Notes under the pieces: model-generated
Told to the model about the DNA's origin: nothing
What the model saw: only the letters and a program-made list of their open reading frames with translations
The model's database searches: none
DNA from: Collinsella aerofaciens
GTDB taxonomy: Bacteria > Actinomycetota > Coriobacteriia > Coriobacteriales > Coriobacteriaceae
DNA length: 28,559 nt
Reading direction: 5' to 3'
Assembly (NCBI GenBank): GCA_021639365.1
Contig: JAJXHK010000027.1
Location: 1 to 28,559, forward strand
Shown here: in pieces, positions 7,067-14,722 of the stretch
Position numbering within the stretch: the stretch's first letter is position 1
Layout of the letters: every line of letters starts with the position of its first letter
Translations under genes and position numbers: made by a program

Positions 7067-7624
7067 ATGGCAGAAGAGAAGTATGTGCCGCGTCTGAAGA
7101 CCAAGTACAACAACGAGGTCAAGCAGCAGCTTCAGGACAAGTTCCAGTACGAGAACGTCATGATGATCCCCAAGTTTGAGAAGATCGTCGTGAACATGGG
7201 TGTCGGCGAGGCCGCTACCGATTCCAAGGCCATCGACGGTGCCGTGCGCGACCTGCGCGCCATCACCGGTCAGCAGCCGATGATCACCCGTGCCCGCAAG
7301 TCCATCGCTACCTTCCGCCTGCGCGCTGGTATGCCGATCGGCTGCAAGGTTACCCTGCGTGGCGACCGTATGTGGGAGTTCTTCGATCGTCTGACCTCCG
7401 TCGCGATCCCCCGTATCCGCGACTTCCGCGGCATCTCCGCCAAGAGCTTCGACGGTCGTGGTAACTTCTCCATGGGCGTCACCGAGCAGCTCATCTTCCC
7501 CGAGATCGACTTCGACTCCGTCGATCACCAGCGTGGTATGGACATCACTTTCGTGACCACCGCCAACACCGATGAGGAGGCCAAGGCCCTTCTGGACGCC
7601 TTCGGTTTCCCGTTCAAGAAATAG
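7067..7624 (+). CDS. rplE: 50S ribosomal protein L5
   Basis: A 185-residue protein, typical of L5 (about 180). It binds 5S rRNA and the central protuberance of the large subunit. Recognisable blocks are NEVKQQLQDKFQYENVMMIP, ITGQQPMITRARKSIATFRL, RAGMPIGCKVTLRG and the C-terminal IDFDSVDHQRGMDITFVTTA. AAGGAG lies 6 bases before the ATG. In most bacteria L5 follows rplN and rplX directly; here the upstream neighbour is xdhC, so this gene is the first of its operon. Confidence 0.98.
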   Translation: MAEEKYVPRLKTKYNNEVKQQLQDKFQYENVMMIPKFEKIVVNMGVGEAATDSKAIDGAVRDLRAITGQQPMITRARKSIATFRLRAGMPIGCKVTLRGDRMWEFFDRLTSVAIPRIRDFRGISAKSFDGRGNFSMGVTEQLIFPEIDFDSVDHQRGMDITFVTTANTDEEAKALLDAFGFPFKK

Positions 7625-7640
7625 GTTCACCTGCCCTATG

Positions 7641-7668
7641 AGCGCCGTTCCCAGAAGGGGGCGGCGCT
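7641..7668 (+). other. Intercistronic hairpin between rplE and rpsZ
   Basis: A 12-bp uninterrupted stem (7641-7652 with 7657-7668, two G-U pairs) closes an AGAA tetraloop. No thymine run follows, so it is unlikely to stop transcription. It could be an mRNA processing or stability point, or a partial attenuator. The rpsZ ribosome site lies 23 bases downstream, outside the stem. Confidence 0.6.
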
Positions 7669-7703
7669 TGGGGCGAACAATACTCTATGTGAGGAGGATA
7701 TAA

Positions 7704-7889
7704 GTGGCTAAGACATCGATGATCGTCAAGTGCAATCGCAAGCAGAAGTTCTCTACTCGTGAGTACACGCGCTGCCAGCGCTGCGGCCGTCCGCACTCTG
7801 TGTACCGCAAGTTCGGCCTGTGCCGTGTCTGCTTCCGCGAGCTTGCACTCAAGGGCGAGCTTCCCGGCGTTAAGAAGGCCAGCTGGTAA
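7704..7889 (+). CDS. rpsZ: 30S ribosomal protein S14, zinc-binding type (type Z)
   Basis: A 61-residue protein, the short zinc-ribbon form of S14. C24, C27, C40 and C43 form the metal site (CQRC and CRVC). The ending GELPGVKKASW is the usual S14 C-terminus. The start codon is GTG, with GAGGAGGA 5 bases upstream. It lies in its normal spc-operon place after L5. Genomes with this form may hold a second, zinc-free S14 elsewhere for zinc shortage; none is in this window. Confidence 0.97.
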   Translation: MAKTSMIVKCNRKQKFSTREYTRCQRCGRPHSVYRKFGLCRVCFRELALKGELPGVKKASW

Positions 7890-8008
7890 GTCACTACCAG
7901 CGTTTCAAGCATCAGTTTGGAACAGGGAAAACGCGCTAAAAAGGCTTTGCCGTTAAGGGCGGCGAAGAACCAAGAGCACGTGTTCATCAAGAACGAAGGA
8001 GAATCTGT
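7890..8008 (+). other. Spacer between rpsZ and rpsH with a small hairpin
   Basis: This 119-base gap is long for the middle of the spc operon. It holds a CTTTGCCG (7945-7952)/CGGCGAAG (7960-7967) stem of 8 bp with one G-U pair and a 7-nt loop. No coding region or clear promoter was seen. Confidence 0.4.
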
Positions 8009-8407
8009 ATGAACCTTACAGACCCGATCGCAGATATGCTTACGCGCATCCGTAACGCTAACTCTGTGAACAAGGCCACGGTCTCCATGCCGAGCAGCAA
8101 GAAGCTCGTCGAGATCGCTCGTGTTCTGCACGAGGAGGGCTACATCGAGGGCTACGATGTCGAGGACACCGTTCCCCAGAAGACTCTGCACATCACGCTT
8201 AAGTATGGTCCCAAGAAGGCTAAGGTCATCAACGGCATCCGCCGCATTTCCAAGCCGGGCCTGCGTAAGTACACTGGCGTTGCCGACATGCCCCGCGTCC
8301 GCGGTGGCCTTGGTACCGCCATTATTTCCACCAGCCATGGCGTCATGACCGACCGCGATGCTCGCAAGCACAACGTCGGCGGCGAGATCATCGCTTACGT
8401 CTGGTAA
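8009..8407 (+). CDS. rpsH: 30S ribosomal protein S8
   Basis: A 132-residue protein of normal S8 length. It opens with MNLTDPIADMLTRIRNAN and ends with STSHGVMTDRDARKHNVGG and a short tail, the family signature. S8 binds the central domain of 16S rRNA, and in E. coli also represses the spc operon from a site near the start of rplE. AAGGAGA precedes the ATG by about 6 bases. The next gene, rplF, begins 33 bases after the stop. If S8 autoregulation exists here, the folded leader at 6936-7066 is the obvious place to look. Confidence 0.98.
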   Translation: MNLTDPIADMLTRIRNANSVNKATVSMPSSKKLVEIARVLHEEGYIEGYDVEDTVPQKTLHITLKYGPKKAKVINGIRRISKPGLRKYTGVADMPRVRGGLGTAIISTSHGVMTDRDARKHNVGGEIIAYVW

Positions 8408-8440
8408 TTCGCTCGGTAGGTAGAAGGAAAGGAGATCACC

Positions 8441-8977
8441 GTGTCTCGTATCGGTAATAAGCCTGTCCAGATTCCCGCCGGAGTCGAAGTGGCAGTCAAC
8501 GGCAACAACGTTGTCGTCAAGGGCCCCAAGGGCCAGCTCGAGCTCGATGTCTTTGAGAAGCTCGCTATCAACGTCGAGGACAACGTCCTCACCGTTTCCC
8601 GTCCCGACGACGAGCGTGAGACCCGTGCCCGCCACGGCCTCACCCGCGCCCTCATCCACAACATGGTTGTTGGCGTTTCCGAGGGCTTCGAGAAGAAGCT
8701 CGAGCTCGCCGGCGTCGGTTACCGCGTGCAGCAGAAGGGCAAGAACCTCGAGTTCTCCCTGGGCTTCTCGCACCCCGTGATCGTCGAGGCTCCCGAGGGC
8801 ATCACCTTCGAGGTTCCCGACAACACCCACGTGAACGTCAAGGGTATCAACAAGCAGCAGGTCGGTCAGATCGCCGCTGAGATCCGCGGCCATCGTCCTC
8901 CCGAGCCTTACAAGGGCAAGGGTATCCACTACGTTGGCGAGCACATCCGCCGCAAGCTGGGTAAGGCCGCCAAGTAG
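8441..8977 (+). CDS. rplF: 50S ribosomal protein L6
   Basis: A 178-residue protein, the usual L6 length, with two repeated alpha/beta domains. It begins SRIGNKPVQIPAGVEV and carries the C-terminal signature PEPYKGKGIHYVGEHIRRK. It binds helix 97 of 23S rRNA near the factor-binding site. The start codon is GTG, with AAAGGAG about 7 bases upstream. It lies in the normal order between S8 and L18. Confidence 0.98.
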   Translation: MSRIGNKPVQIPAGVEVAVNGNNVVVKGPKGQLELDVFEKLAINVEDNVLTVSRPDDERETRARHGLTRALIHNMVVGVSEGFEKKLELAGVGYRVQQKGKNLEFSLGFSHPVIVEAPEGITFEVPDNTHVNVKGINKQQVGQIAAEIRGHRPPEPYKGKGIHYVGEHIRRKLGKAAK

Positions 8978-9002
8978 TCGTAACCGACTCACTCGCATAA
9001 GA

Positions 9003-9024
9003 CCAGCACCCCGTCAGGTGCTGG
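9003..9024 (+). other. Intercistronic hairpin between rplF and rplR
   Basis: A perfect 8-bp stem, CCAGCACC (9003-9010) with GGTGCTGG (9017-9024), has a 6-nt loop. A TTTTT run lies 12 bases further on (9036-9040), too far for a classical terminator. Like the stem after rplE, it may set mRNA processing or stability. Confidence 0.6.
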
Positions 9025-9052
9025 CAAGATCAACCTTTTTAGGAGTTTACGT

Positions 9053-9421
9053 ATGAACAAGCATAAGGCGAAGCTGGAAGGCCTCAAGCGTCGTCAGCGT
9101 CGTGTTCGCGGCAAGGTCTCGGGTACCGCCGAGCGTCCGCGTCTTCGCGTGACCCGTACTAACGCCAACATCTATGCCCAGATCATCGACGACAGCAAGG
9201 GCTCCAGCCTGACGCTCGTCTCTGCCTCGACCCTCGAGGCCGAGTTCAAGGGCACCCACACCTCGAACAAGGAGGCTGCGGAGAAGGTCGGTCAGCTCGT
9301 TGGCAAGCGCGCCATCGAGGCCGGCATCACCAAGGTCGCCTTCGATCGTGGTGGCCGTATCTACCATGGCCGCGTCAAGGCCCTCGCCGACGGTGCTCGT
9401 GCCGCCGGTCTCGAGTTCTAG
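9053..9421 (+). CDS. rplR: 50S ribosomal protein L18
   Basis: A 122-residue protein of normal L18 length that binds 5S rRNA together with L5. The basic start MNKHKAKLEGLKRRQRRVRG, the RPRLRVTRTNANIYAQIIDD block and the FDRGGRIYHGRVKALADGAR ending are typical. AGGAG lies 7 bases upstream of the ATG. Its stop codon overlaps the ribosome site of rpsE (TAGGAGGT), so the two are translationally linked. Confidence 0.98.
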   Translation: MNKHKAKLEGLKRRQRRVRGKVSGTAERPRLRVTRTNANIYAQIIDDSKGSSLTLVSASTLEAEFKGTHTSNKEAAEKVGQLVGKRAIEAGITKVAFDRGGRIYHGRVKALADGARAAGLEF

Positions 9422-9435
9422 GAGGTATGTAGCAC

Positions 9436-9960
9436 ATGGCTCGTAATCAGAAGCAGCAGCGCGAGGCCTCCGAGTTCGAGGAGCGCGTCGTTTACATCAA
9501 CCGCGTGTCGAAGACCGTCAAGGGTGGTCGTCGCATGAGCCTCGTCGCTCTCGTCGTCGTTGGTGACGGCAAGGGTAACGTCGGCGTTGGCATGGGCAAG
9601 TCCGCTGAGGTGCCCCTGGCCATCTCCAAGGCGTCTCTCGATGCCAAGAAGAACATGTTCCACGTGCCGGTGACCGAGCAGGGCACCATCCCGCACGAGG
9701 TTCTCGGCCACTTTGGTGCCGGCCGCATCATCATCAAGCCCGCTGTCGAGGGTACCGGCGTTATCGCCGGCGGCGCCGTGCGTCCCCTCTTTGAGCTTGC
9801 TGGCATCAAGAACGTCCTGTCCAAGTCCCTCGGTACCGACAACGGCCTCAACATCATCAAGGCTGCCGTCGAGGGCCTCAAGGAGCTCTCCAGCCCTGAG
9901 GACGTCGCGGCTCGCCGTGGCCTGACGGTCTCCGAGATGTTCGTCGGTAAGGAGAACTAA
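9436..9960 (+). CDS. rpsE: 30S ribosomal protein S5
   Basis: A 174-residue protein of normal S5 length, with an N-terminal double-stranded RNA-binding domain (FEERVVYINRVSKTVKGGRR, then GDGKGNVGVGMGKSAEVP) and a C-terminal domain (KNVLSKSLGTDNGLNIIKAA). It helps decoding accuracy and mRNA unwinding on the small subunit. AGGAGGT lies about 9 bases before the ATG. Only 2 bases separate its stop from rpmD. Confidence 0.98.
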   Translation: MARNQKQQREASEFEERVVYINRVSKTVKGGRRMSLVALVVVGDGKGNVGVGMGKSAEVPLAISKASLDAKKNMFHVPVTEQGTIPHEVLGHFGAGRIIIKPAVEGTGVIAGGAVRPLFELAGIKNVLSKSLGTDNGLNIIKAAVEGLKELSSPEDVAARRGLTVSEMFVGKEN

Positions 9961-9962
9961 GC

Positions 9963-10145
9963 ATGGCTGACACCATCAAGATCAAGCAGGTCCGCAGCAC
10001 CAACGGTTGCAAGCAGGACCAGGTCCGTACTGTCCGTGCCCTCGGTCTCCACAGGATCCGCGAGGTTCGCGAGATTGCTGACAACGAGTCCGTCCGCGGC
10101 ATGATCTTCAAGGTCAAGCACCTTGTCGAGATTGTAGAGGAGTAG
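9963..10145 (+). CDS. rpmD: 50S ribosomal protein L30
   Basis: A 60-residue protein, the standard short bacterial L30. It shows IKIKQVRSTNGCKQDQVRTV followed by LGLHRIREVREIADNESVRG, the family pattern. Its ribosome site, AAGGAG, lies within the end of rpsE, so translation is coupled. rplO begins 3 bases after its stop. Confidence 0.97.
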   Translation: MADTIKIKQVRSTNGCKQDQVRTVRALGLHRIREVREIADNESVRGMIFKVKHLVEIVEE

Positions 10146-10148
10146 CAA

Positions 10149-10598
10149 ATGCAGCTTCACGATCTTACTCCCGCGCCCGGTTCCACCAAGAACCGCAAGC
10201 GCGTCGGCCGTGGCAATTCTTCGGGTCACGGCACCACTTCTGGCCGCGGTCAGAAGGGCCAGGGTTCCCGCTCTGGCGGCACCAAGGGTGCCGGCTTCGA
10301 GGGTGGCCAGACTCCGCTGGCTATGCGCCTGCCCAAGCTTCCGGGCTTCCGCAACCCCCGTCGTATCGAGTACACCGCTGTTAACGTTGAGCGTCTCGAG
10401 CGTAAGTTCGAGGATGGCGCTGTGATCGACGGTGCCGCTCTTAAGGCCGCTCGCATCACCAAGAGCGAGTTCGAGCCCGTCAAGGTGCTCGGCAATGGTG
10501 AGCTCACCAAGAAGTTCACGGTCAAGGTCGACAAGGTCAGCGCTTCTGCGCAGGCCAAGATCGAGGCCGCCGGCGGAAAGGTCGAGCTGCCGTGCTAA
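10149..10598 (+). CDS. rplO: 50S ribosomal protein L15
   Basis: A 149-residue protein of usual L15 length. The N-terminal Gly/Arg-rich extension that threads into 23S rRNA is clear (KRVGRGNSSGHGTTSGRGQK), followed by FRNPRRIEYTAVNVERLE. It is an assembly protein of the large subunit. GAGGAG lies 6 bases upstream of the ATG. Its last codons overlap the GTG start of secY by 7 bases, the classic L15-SecY coupling. Confidence 0.98.
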   Translation: MQLHDLTPAPGSTKNRKRVGRGNSSGHGTTSGRGQKGQGSRSGGTKGAGFEGGQTPLAMRLPKLPGFRNPRRIEYTAVNVERLERKFEDGAVIDGAALKAARITKSEFEPVKVLGNGELTKKFTVKVDKVSASAQAKIEAAGGKVELPC

Positions 10599-11878
10599 AT
10601 GGTCTTAAGAATGCTTTCCGCATCAAAGAATTGCGCGAAAAGATTCTTTTTACCATAGCTATGCTCGTCGTGTACCGCATTGGTGCGCACGTTCCTGTGC
10701 CCGGCATTCCCTTCCAGGGGATGCTGGGCCTTTTCTCGACCGATAACAATTCGGTCGCCGCAGGTGCTATGGCCCTCCTGAATCTTTTCTCTGGCGGCGC
10801 GTTGAGCTATGTGTCGGTGTTTTCGCTGGGCATCATGCCTTACATCACCAGCTCGATCATCCTCCAGATGCTCCAGGCCGTCGTGCCTTCCCTGCATGAG
10901 CTTGCCCGCGAGGGCGAGGTTGGTCAGACCAAGATTACGCAGTATTCGCGTTACCTCACCCTGGCTCTGGCAATCCTCAACTCCGTGGGTTACCTCTTCC
11001 TCTTTAAGAGCTTCGGCATCAGCTTTAATGGCGCCGGCGCTCCCGAGATCATCTTTGACTTCATGATCGTCGGTACGCTCACCGCGGGCGCCATGCTGAT
11101 CATGTGGATTGGTGAGCTCATCACCCAGCGCGGTATCGGCAATGGCATGTCGCTGATCATCTTTGCGAACATCATGGCCGGTCTGCCGCAGGCTATCTTC
11201 TCCAGCACCGAGGGCAATGCCGGTGGCATCATCACCATGGTGATCATCTGCGCCATCATCCTGCTGGTTATCCCGCTGATTGTTTTCCTTGAGCGCGGCC
11301 AACGCCGCATCCCGGTCTCCTACGCTAAGCGCGTCGTGGGCCGTCGCATGATGGGTGGCCAGACCACCTACCTGCCCATCAAGGTCAACACCGCGGGTGT
11401 CGTGCCGATCATCTTCGCTTCGGCGCTGCTGTACTTCCCGGCTCAGATTGCCGTGTTCTTCCCCGGCATCGGCTGGATTCAGGCAGTTGCCTCTGCGCTT
11501 TCGACCGGTTGGCTCAACTGGGTGCTTAATGTTGTCCTCATCGTGTTCTTCGCGTACTTCTACACCTCCATGGTGTTCAACCCCGATGACACCGCCGACA
11601 ACCTTAAGAAGCAGGGCGGCTTTATTCCGGGCGTTCGTCCGGGTAGGGCTACCGCGGCCTACATCAAGAACGCGCTCAACAAGATTACGCTTCCCAGCGC
11701 TGTCTTTTTGGCGCTCATCGCCATCGTGCCTTCGATCATCTTCTCCTTCACGGGTAACCATCTGATTCAGGCATTTGGTGGCACGTCCATCCTCATCATG
11801 GTCGGCGTCGTGCTCGACACGGTCGATAAGCTCGAAGGCCAGATCAAGATGTATGATTACGATGGATTCTTTAAATAG
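10592..11878 (+). CDS. secY: Protein translocase subunit SecY
   Basis: A 428-residue integral membrane protein, the central channel of the Sec translocon, with about ten hydrophobic segments. The opening LNGLKNAFRIKELREKILFT, the plug region FSGGALSYVSVFSLGIMPYI, and the cytosolic loop with RRIPVSYAKRVVGRRMMGGQ and NTAGVVPIIFASALL are family marks. The start is GTG, overlapping the end of rplO; the purine stretch GGAAAGG (10574-10580) is about 11 bases upstream. The next in-frame ATG lies well inside the first helix, so GTG is preferred. adk follows 18 bases after the stop, behind a strong ribosome site. Confidence 0.97.
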   Translation: MLNGLKNAFRIKELREKILFTIAMLVVYRIGAHVPVPGIPFQGMLGLFSTDNNSVAAGAMALLNLFSGGALSYVSVFSLGIMPYITSSIILQMLQAVVPSLHELAREGEVGQTKITQYSRYLTLALAILNSVGYLFLFKSFGISFNGAGAPEIIFDFMIVGTLTAGAMLIMWIGELITQRGIGNGMSLIIFANIMAGLPQAIFSSTEGNAGGIITMVIICAIILLVIPLIVFLERGQRRIPVSYAKRVVGRRMMGGQTTYLPIKVNTAGVVPIIFASALLYFPAQIAVFFPGIGWIQAVASALSTGWLNWVLNVVLIVFFAYFYTSMVFNPDDTADNLKKQGGFIPGVRPGRATAAYIKNALNKITLPSAVFLALIAIVPSIIFSFTGNHLIQAFGGTSILIMVGVVLDTVDKLEGQIKMYDYDGFFK

Positions 11879-11896
11879 GCTAGAGGAGGATTGCTC

Positions 11897-12523
11897 ATGA
11901 ACCTCGTATTGCTCGGAGCTCCGGGTGCCGGTAAGGGCACCGTCGCACAGGAGCTCGTCGCCGAGTTTGGCGTCGCTCACATTTCCACGGGCGACCTGCT
12001 GCGTGCTGCCGTCAAGGGTGGCACCGAGCTTGGTATTCAGGCTAAGAAGTACATGGACGCTGGCGAGCTCGTTCCCGACCAGCTCGTGATCGACCTTGTC
12101 AAGGAGCGCCTTGCCGCCGACGATGCCCAGCAGGGCTTTATTCTCGACGGCTTCCCGCGCAATACCGCCCAGGCTGTGACGCTCGATTCCGAGCTCTCCG
12201 CCATGGGTCGCGAGATCGATTGCGCCCTTCTGGTCGATGTGGCCCCTGAGGTCATTATCGATCGTCTGTCTTCGCGTCGCACCTGCCGCGCCTGCGGTTA
12301 CACCGGCACTGCTGCCGATGCCACCTGCCCCAAGTGCGCAGGCGAGATGTATCAGCGCGACGACGACAAGCCCGAGACCATCAAGAACCGTCTCGACGTC
12401 TACGAGAAGTCCACGAGCCCCCTCGTCGACTACTATCGTGGCCAGGGTCTGCTCAAGTCGGTCAACGGTGACCAGGCTCGCGAGACCGTGTACGGGGATG
12501 TCAAAGAGGCTCTCGGTCTATGA
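11897..12523 (+). CDS. adk: Adenylate kinase, zinc-lid type
   Basis: A 208-residue cytoplasmic enzyme interconverting ATP + AMP and 2 ADP. The P-loop GAPGAGKGT is at residues 7-15, the AMP-binding HISTGDLLR at 28-36, and the conserved FILDGFPRN at 81-89. The lid has four cysteines (C130, C133, C144, C147), so it is the metal-binding form, with a shorter spacing between the two pairs than the common arrangement. GAGGAGGA lies 6 bases before the ATG at 11897; a TTG two codons upstream sits too close to this site to be the start. Its stop overlaps the map start (ATGA at 12520-12523). Confidence 0.97.
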   Translation: MNLVLLGAPGAGKGTVAQELVAEFGVAHISTGDLLRAAVKGGTELGIQAKKYMDAGELVPDQLVIDLVKERLAADDAQQGFILDGFPRNTAQAVTLDSELSAMGREIDCALLVDVAPEVIIDRLSSRRTCRACGYTGTAADATCPKCAGEMYQRDDDKPETIKNRLDVYEKSTSPLVDYYRGQGLLKSVNGDQARETVYGDVKEALGL

Positions 12524-13308
12524 TCAAGATTAAGTCTGCAACGCAAATCGAGCAGATGAAGAAGGCAGGAGCGCTATCTAAGATGGCGCTCCGCCACGTT
12601 GGAGCCATGGTGCGCCCCGGCGTTTCGACTTTTGAGCTCGATCAGCTCGCGGAGCAGATTATCCGCATGCATGGCGGCACCCCGGCCTTTAAGGGTTACG
12701 GCGGGTTCCCGGGGACCATTTGCGCATCGATCAACGATGCCGTGGTCCACGGTATTCCCAATCCTGACATGATCCTGCGCGATGGCGATATCATCTCCAT
12801 CGATACGGGAGCCGTTGTCGACGGTTGGGTCGGCGATAACGCATGGACGTTTTTCGTCGGCACCCCCACGCCCGAGGCCAAGGCCCTGTGCGAGGTCACG
12901 CGCGATTGCCTTAAGGCTGCCATCGAGCAGGCTGTTCCCGGTAACCATATCGGGGACGTCGGTTATGCCGTTCAGTCCCTCGCCGAGTCTCACGGTTACG
13001 GCGTGCTTCGTGATTATGTGGGTCATGGCATTGGCCGCGTGATGCACGAGGACCCCAACGTTCCTAACTATGGAAAGAAGGGGAGGGGCGTTCGCCTCCA
13101 GGCCGGCATGGTCATTGCCATCGAGCCGATGGTTACGATGGGTTCCAACCATGTGAGCACGGGCTCCGACGGTTGGATTGTTACGACCAACGACCACCTG
13201 CCCGCCGCGCACTACGAGAACACCGTCGCCATTACCAATGACGGTCCGGTGGTTCTCACCACCGACGCGCAAGGTGCTTGGTGTTCGCTCCAAGGCGGAG
13301 AAATGTAA
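12520..13308 (+). CDS. map: Methionine aminopeptidase, type I
   Basis: A 262-residue cytoplasmic enzyme that removes the initiator methionine. Positions match the E. coli enzyme closely: H77 in NDAVVHGIP, metal ligands D95 in SIDTGAVVDG and D106 in GDNAWTFF, then a histidine in VGHGIGRVMHEDP and glutamates in IEPMV and near HYENT. There is no N-terminal zinc finger, as in the short type Ia. Translation is coupled to adk by a 4-base overlap. No terminator was recognised in the 104 bases to infA, where a new promoter candidate lies. Confidence 0.97.
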   Translation: MIKIKSATQIEQMKKAGALSKMALRHVGAMVRPGVSTFELDQLAEQIIRMHGGTPAFKGYGGFPGTICASINDAVVHGIPNPDMILRDGDIISIDTGAVVDGWVGDNAWTFFVGTPTPEAKALCEVTRDCLKAAIEQAVPGNHIGDVGYAVQSLAESHGYGVLRDYVGHGIGRVMHEDPNVPNYGKKGRGVRLQAGMVIAIEPMVTMGSNHVSTGSDGWIVTTNDHLPAAHYENTVAITNDGPVVLTTDAQGAWCSLQGGEM

Positions 13309-13344
13309 CAAGTTCCACTTAGTTGTGGAGCCATTACGAAGATA

Positions 13345-13373
13345 TTACGATACGTGCATGCGTATTGTAGAAT
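13345..13373 (+). promoter_or_regulatory. Candidate internal promoter before infA
   Basis: TTACGA (13345-13350), a 17-base spacer and TAGAAT (13368-13373) lie in a locally AT-rich gap between map and infA. The start of transcription would be near 13380, about 33 bases before infA. The -10 is good and the -35 is weak. Confidence 0.55.
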
Positions 13374-13412
13374 ACTCAATCGCTGTCGTTTTCTAGAGAA
13401 AGATGATTGCTT

Positions 13413-13631
13413 GTGAAGAAGGAAGACGCAATTGAGCTCGAGGGTACGGTAAAGGAACCGCTGCCCAACGCCATGTTTAAGGTCGAGCTCGAGAACGGTC
13501 ATTCGGTTCTGTGCAACATTTCTGGCAAGATCCGAATGAATTACATCCGTATTCTCCCCGGTGACAGGGTTGTCGTGGAGCTTTCCCCGTATGACCTGAC
13601 CCGCGGCCGCATCACCTATCGCTACAAATAG
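13413..13631 (+). CDS. infA: Translation initiation factor IF-1
   Basis: A 72-residue protein, exactly the usual IF-1 length, with a single OB fold. KKEDAIELEGTVKEPLPNAM, then FKVELENGHSVLCNISGKIR and ILPGDRVVVELSPYDLTRGR, are family marks. It binds the 30S A site with IF-2 and IF-3. The start is taken as GTG at 13413, which gives the canonical length and N-terminus; a TTG at 13407 would add two residues. The purine run AGAGAAAG lies about 11 bases upstream, so initiation may be modest. Confidence 0.95.
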   Translation: MKKEDAIELEGTVKEPLPNAMFKVELENGHSVLCNISGKIRMNYIRILPGDRVVVELSPYDLTRGRITYRYK

Positions 13632-13656
13632 CGGCACGCATACACGCACTCCATTT

Positions 13657-13732
13657 CCGGCTGCAGGCTTAGCTCAACCTACGGTCGGATTGTGTGTGAA
13701 GACCAGCCATAGTTTTAAACGCCTGCGGCTGG
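13657..13732 (+). promoter_or_regulatory. Folded leader between infA and rpmJ
   Basis: A 12-bp stem with two G-U pairs (13657-13668 with 13721-13732) encloses 52 bases that can form a smaller GGTC/GACC pairing (13683-13686 with 13701-13704). It lies in a 150-base gap, long for this operon, just upstream of rpmJ-rpsM. The placement suits an alpha-operon control element such as an S4 target, but no known consensus was matched. Confidence 0.5.
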
Positions 13733-13781
13733 GCGAGTAGATAGTAGGGAAGTAGTTTGAGCGCTACCGAAAGGAAGAACG

Positions 13782-13895
13782 ATGAAGGTACGTCCTTCGG
13801 TCAAGAAGATGTGCGATAAGTGCAAAATCATTAGGCGCCATGGCAAGGTCCTCGTCATTTGCGAGAACCCCCGTCATAAGCAGCGTCAGGGTTAA
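13782..13895 (+). CDS. rpmJ: 50S ribosomal protein L36, zinc-binding form
   Basis: A 37-residue protein of standard L36 length. The metal site is C11, C14, C27 and H32 (CDKC then CENPRH), so it is the zinc form. It starts MKVRPSVKKMCDKCK and ends HKQRQG, as expected. AAAGGAAG lies about 5 bases upstream of the ATG. The gene sits in its canonical place between infA and rpsM, whose start is 14 bases after the stop. Confidence 0.97.
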   Translation: MKVRPSVKKMCDKCKIIRRHGKVLVICENPRHKQRQG

Positions 13896-13909
13896 GAGAG
13901 GAGACTACG

Positions 13910-14284
13910 TTGGCCCGTATTAATGGTGTCGACCTCCCGCGTGAGAAGCGCGTTGAGATCGGTCTGACCTACATTTACGGCATCGGCCGCACCACTGCGA
14001 CGAAGATCTGCGTCGAGTGCAACGTTAACGTGGATACGCGCGTTAAGGACCTCACCGAGGATGAGGTTAACGCTATCCGCGATTATATCGATAAGAACCA
14101 GATCATGGTTGAGGGCGACCTCCGCCGTGAGCGCAACCAGAACGTCAAGCGCCTTATGGACATCGGCTGCAACCGCGGCCTTCGTCACCGCAAGGGCCTC
14201 CCGGTCCGCGGCCAGCGCACCCACACTAACGCTCGTACCCGCAAGGGCCCGAAGCGTCAGATCGGTGCTAAGAAGAAGAAATAA
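13910..14284 (+). CDS. rpsM: 30S ribosomal protein S13
   Basis: A 124-residue protein of normal S13 length. It contains GVDLPREKRVEIGLTYIYGI, the helix-two-turn-helix part, and the basic ending GLPVRGQRTHTNARTRKGPK that reaches between ribosomal subunits and tRNAs. The start codon is TTG at 13910, with GAGAGGAGA about 5 bases upstream. No in-frame ATG or GTG fits the N-terminus, so TTG is real and may keep expression in check. Confidence 0.97.
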   Translation: MARINGVDLPREKRVEIGLTYIYGIGRTTATKICVECNVNVDTRVKDLTEDEVNAIRDYIDKNQIMVEGDLRRERNQNVKRLMDIGCNRGLRHRKGLPVRGQRTHTNARTRKGPKRQIGAKKKK

Positions 14285-14298
14285 GGAGCGCTAGATAG

Positions 14299-14703
14299 AT
14301 GGCTACTGCTAAGAAGAACGTTCGCGCTGCCCGTCTGAAGCGCGCGGACCGTAAGAACATTTCCGTGGGCCAGGCTCACATTCGTTCTACGTTCAACAAC
14401 ACGATCGTTTCGATCACCGATCCCCAGGGCAACGTCATTTCCTGGAAGTCGGCTGGCCAGGTGGGCTTCAAGGGCTCCCGTAAGTCCACGCCGTTCGCTG
14501 CCCAGATGGCTGCCGAGGCTGCTGCCAAGCAGGCCATGGAGCACGGTATGAAGAAGGTTTCCGTCTTCGTCAAGGGCCCCGGCTCCGGTCGTGAGACCGC
14601 CATCCGCTCCCTCCAGGCTGCTGGCCTCGAGGTCTCGAGCATCCAGGACAAGACCCCCATTCCGCACAACGGCTGCCGCCCCAAGAAGCGTCGCCGCGTG
14701 TAA
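14299..14703 (+). CDS. rpsK: 30S ribosomal protein S11
   Basis: A 134-residue protein of normal S11 length, located on the platform of the small subunit near the E site. AHIRSTFNNTIVSITDPQGN, then KGPGSGRETAIRSLQAAGLE and TPIPHNGCRPKKRRRV at the C-terminus, are diagnostic. AAGGAGC precedes the ATG by about 10 bases. It lies 14 bases after rpsM and 19 before rpsD, with no break in the operon. Confidence 0.98.
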   Translation: MATAKKNVRAARLKRADRKNISVGQAHIRSTFNNTIVSITDPQGNVISWKSAGQVGFKGSRKSTPFAAQMAAEAAAKQAMEHGMKKVSVFVKGPGSGRETAIRSLQAAGLEVSSIQDKTPIPHNGCRPKKRRRV

Positions 14704-14722
14704 CTGAAAGGATCGTATCAAT

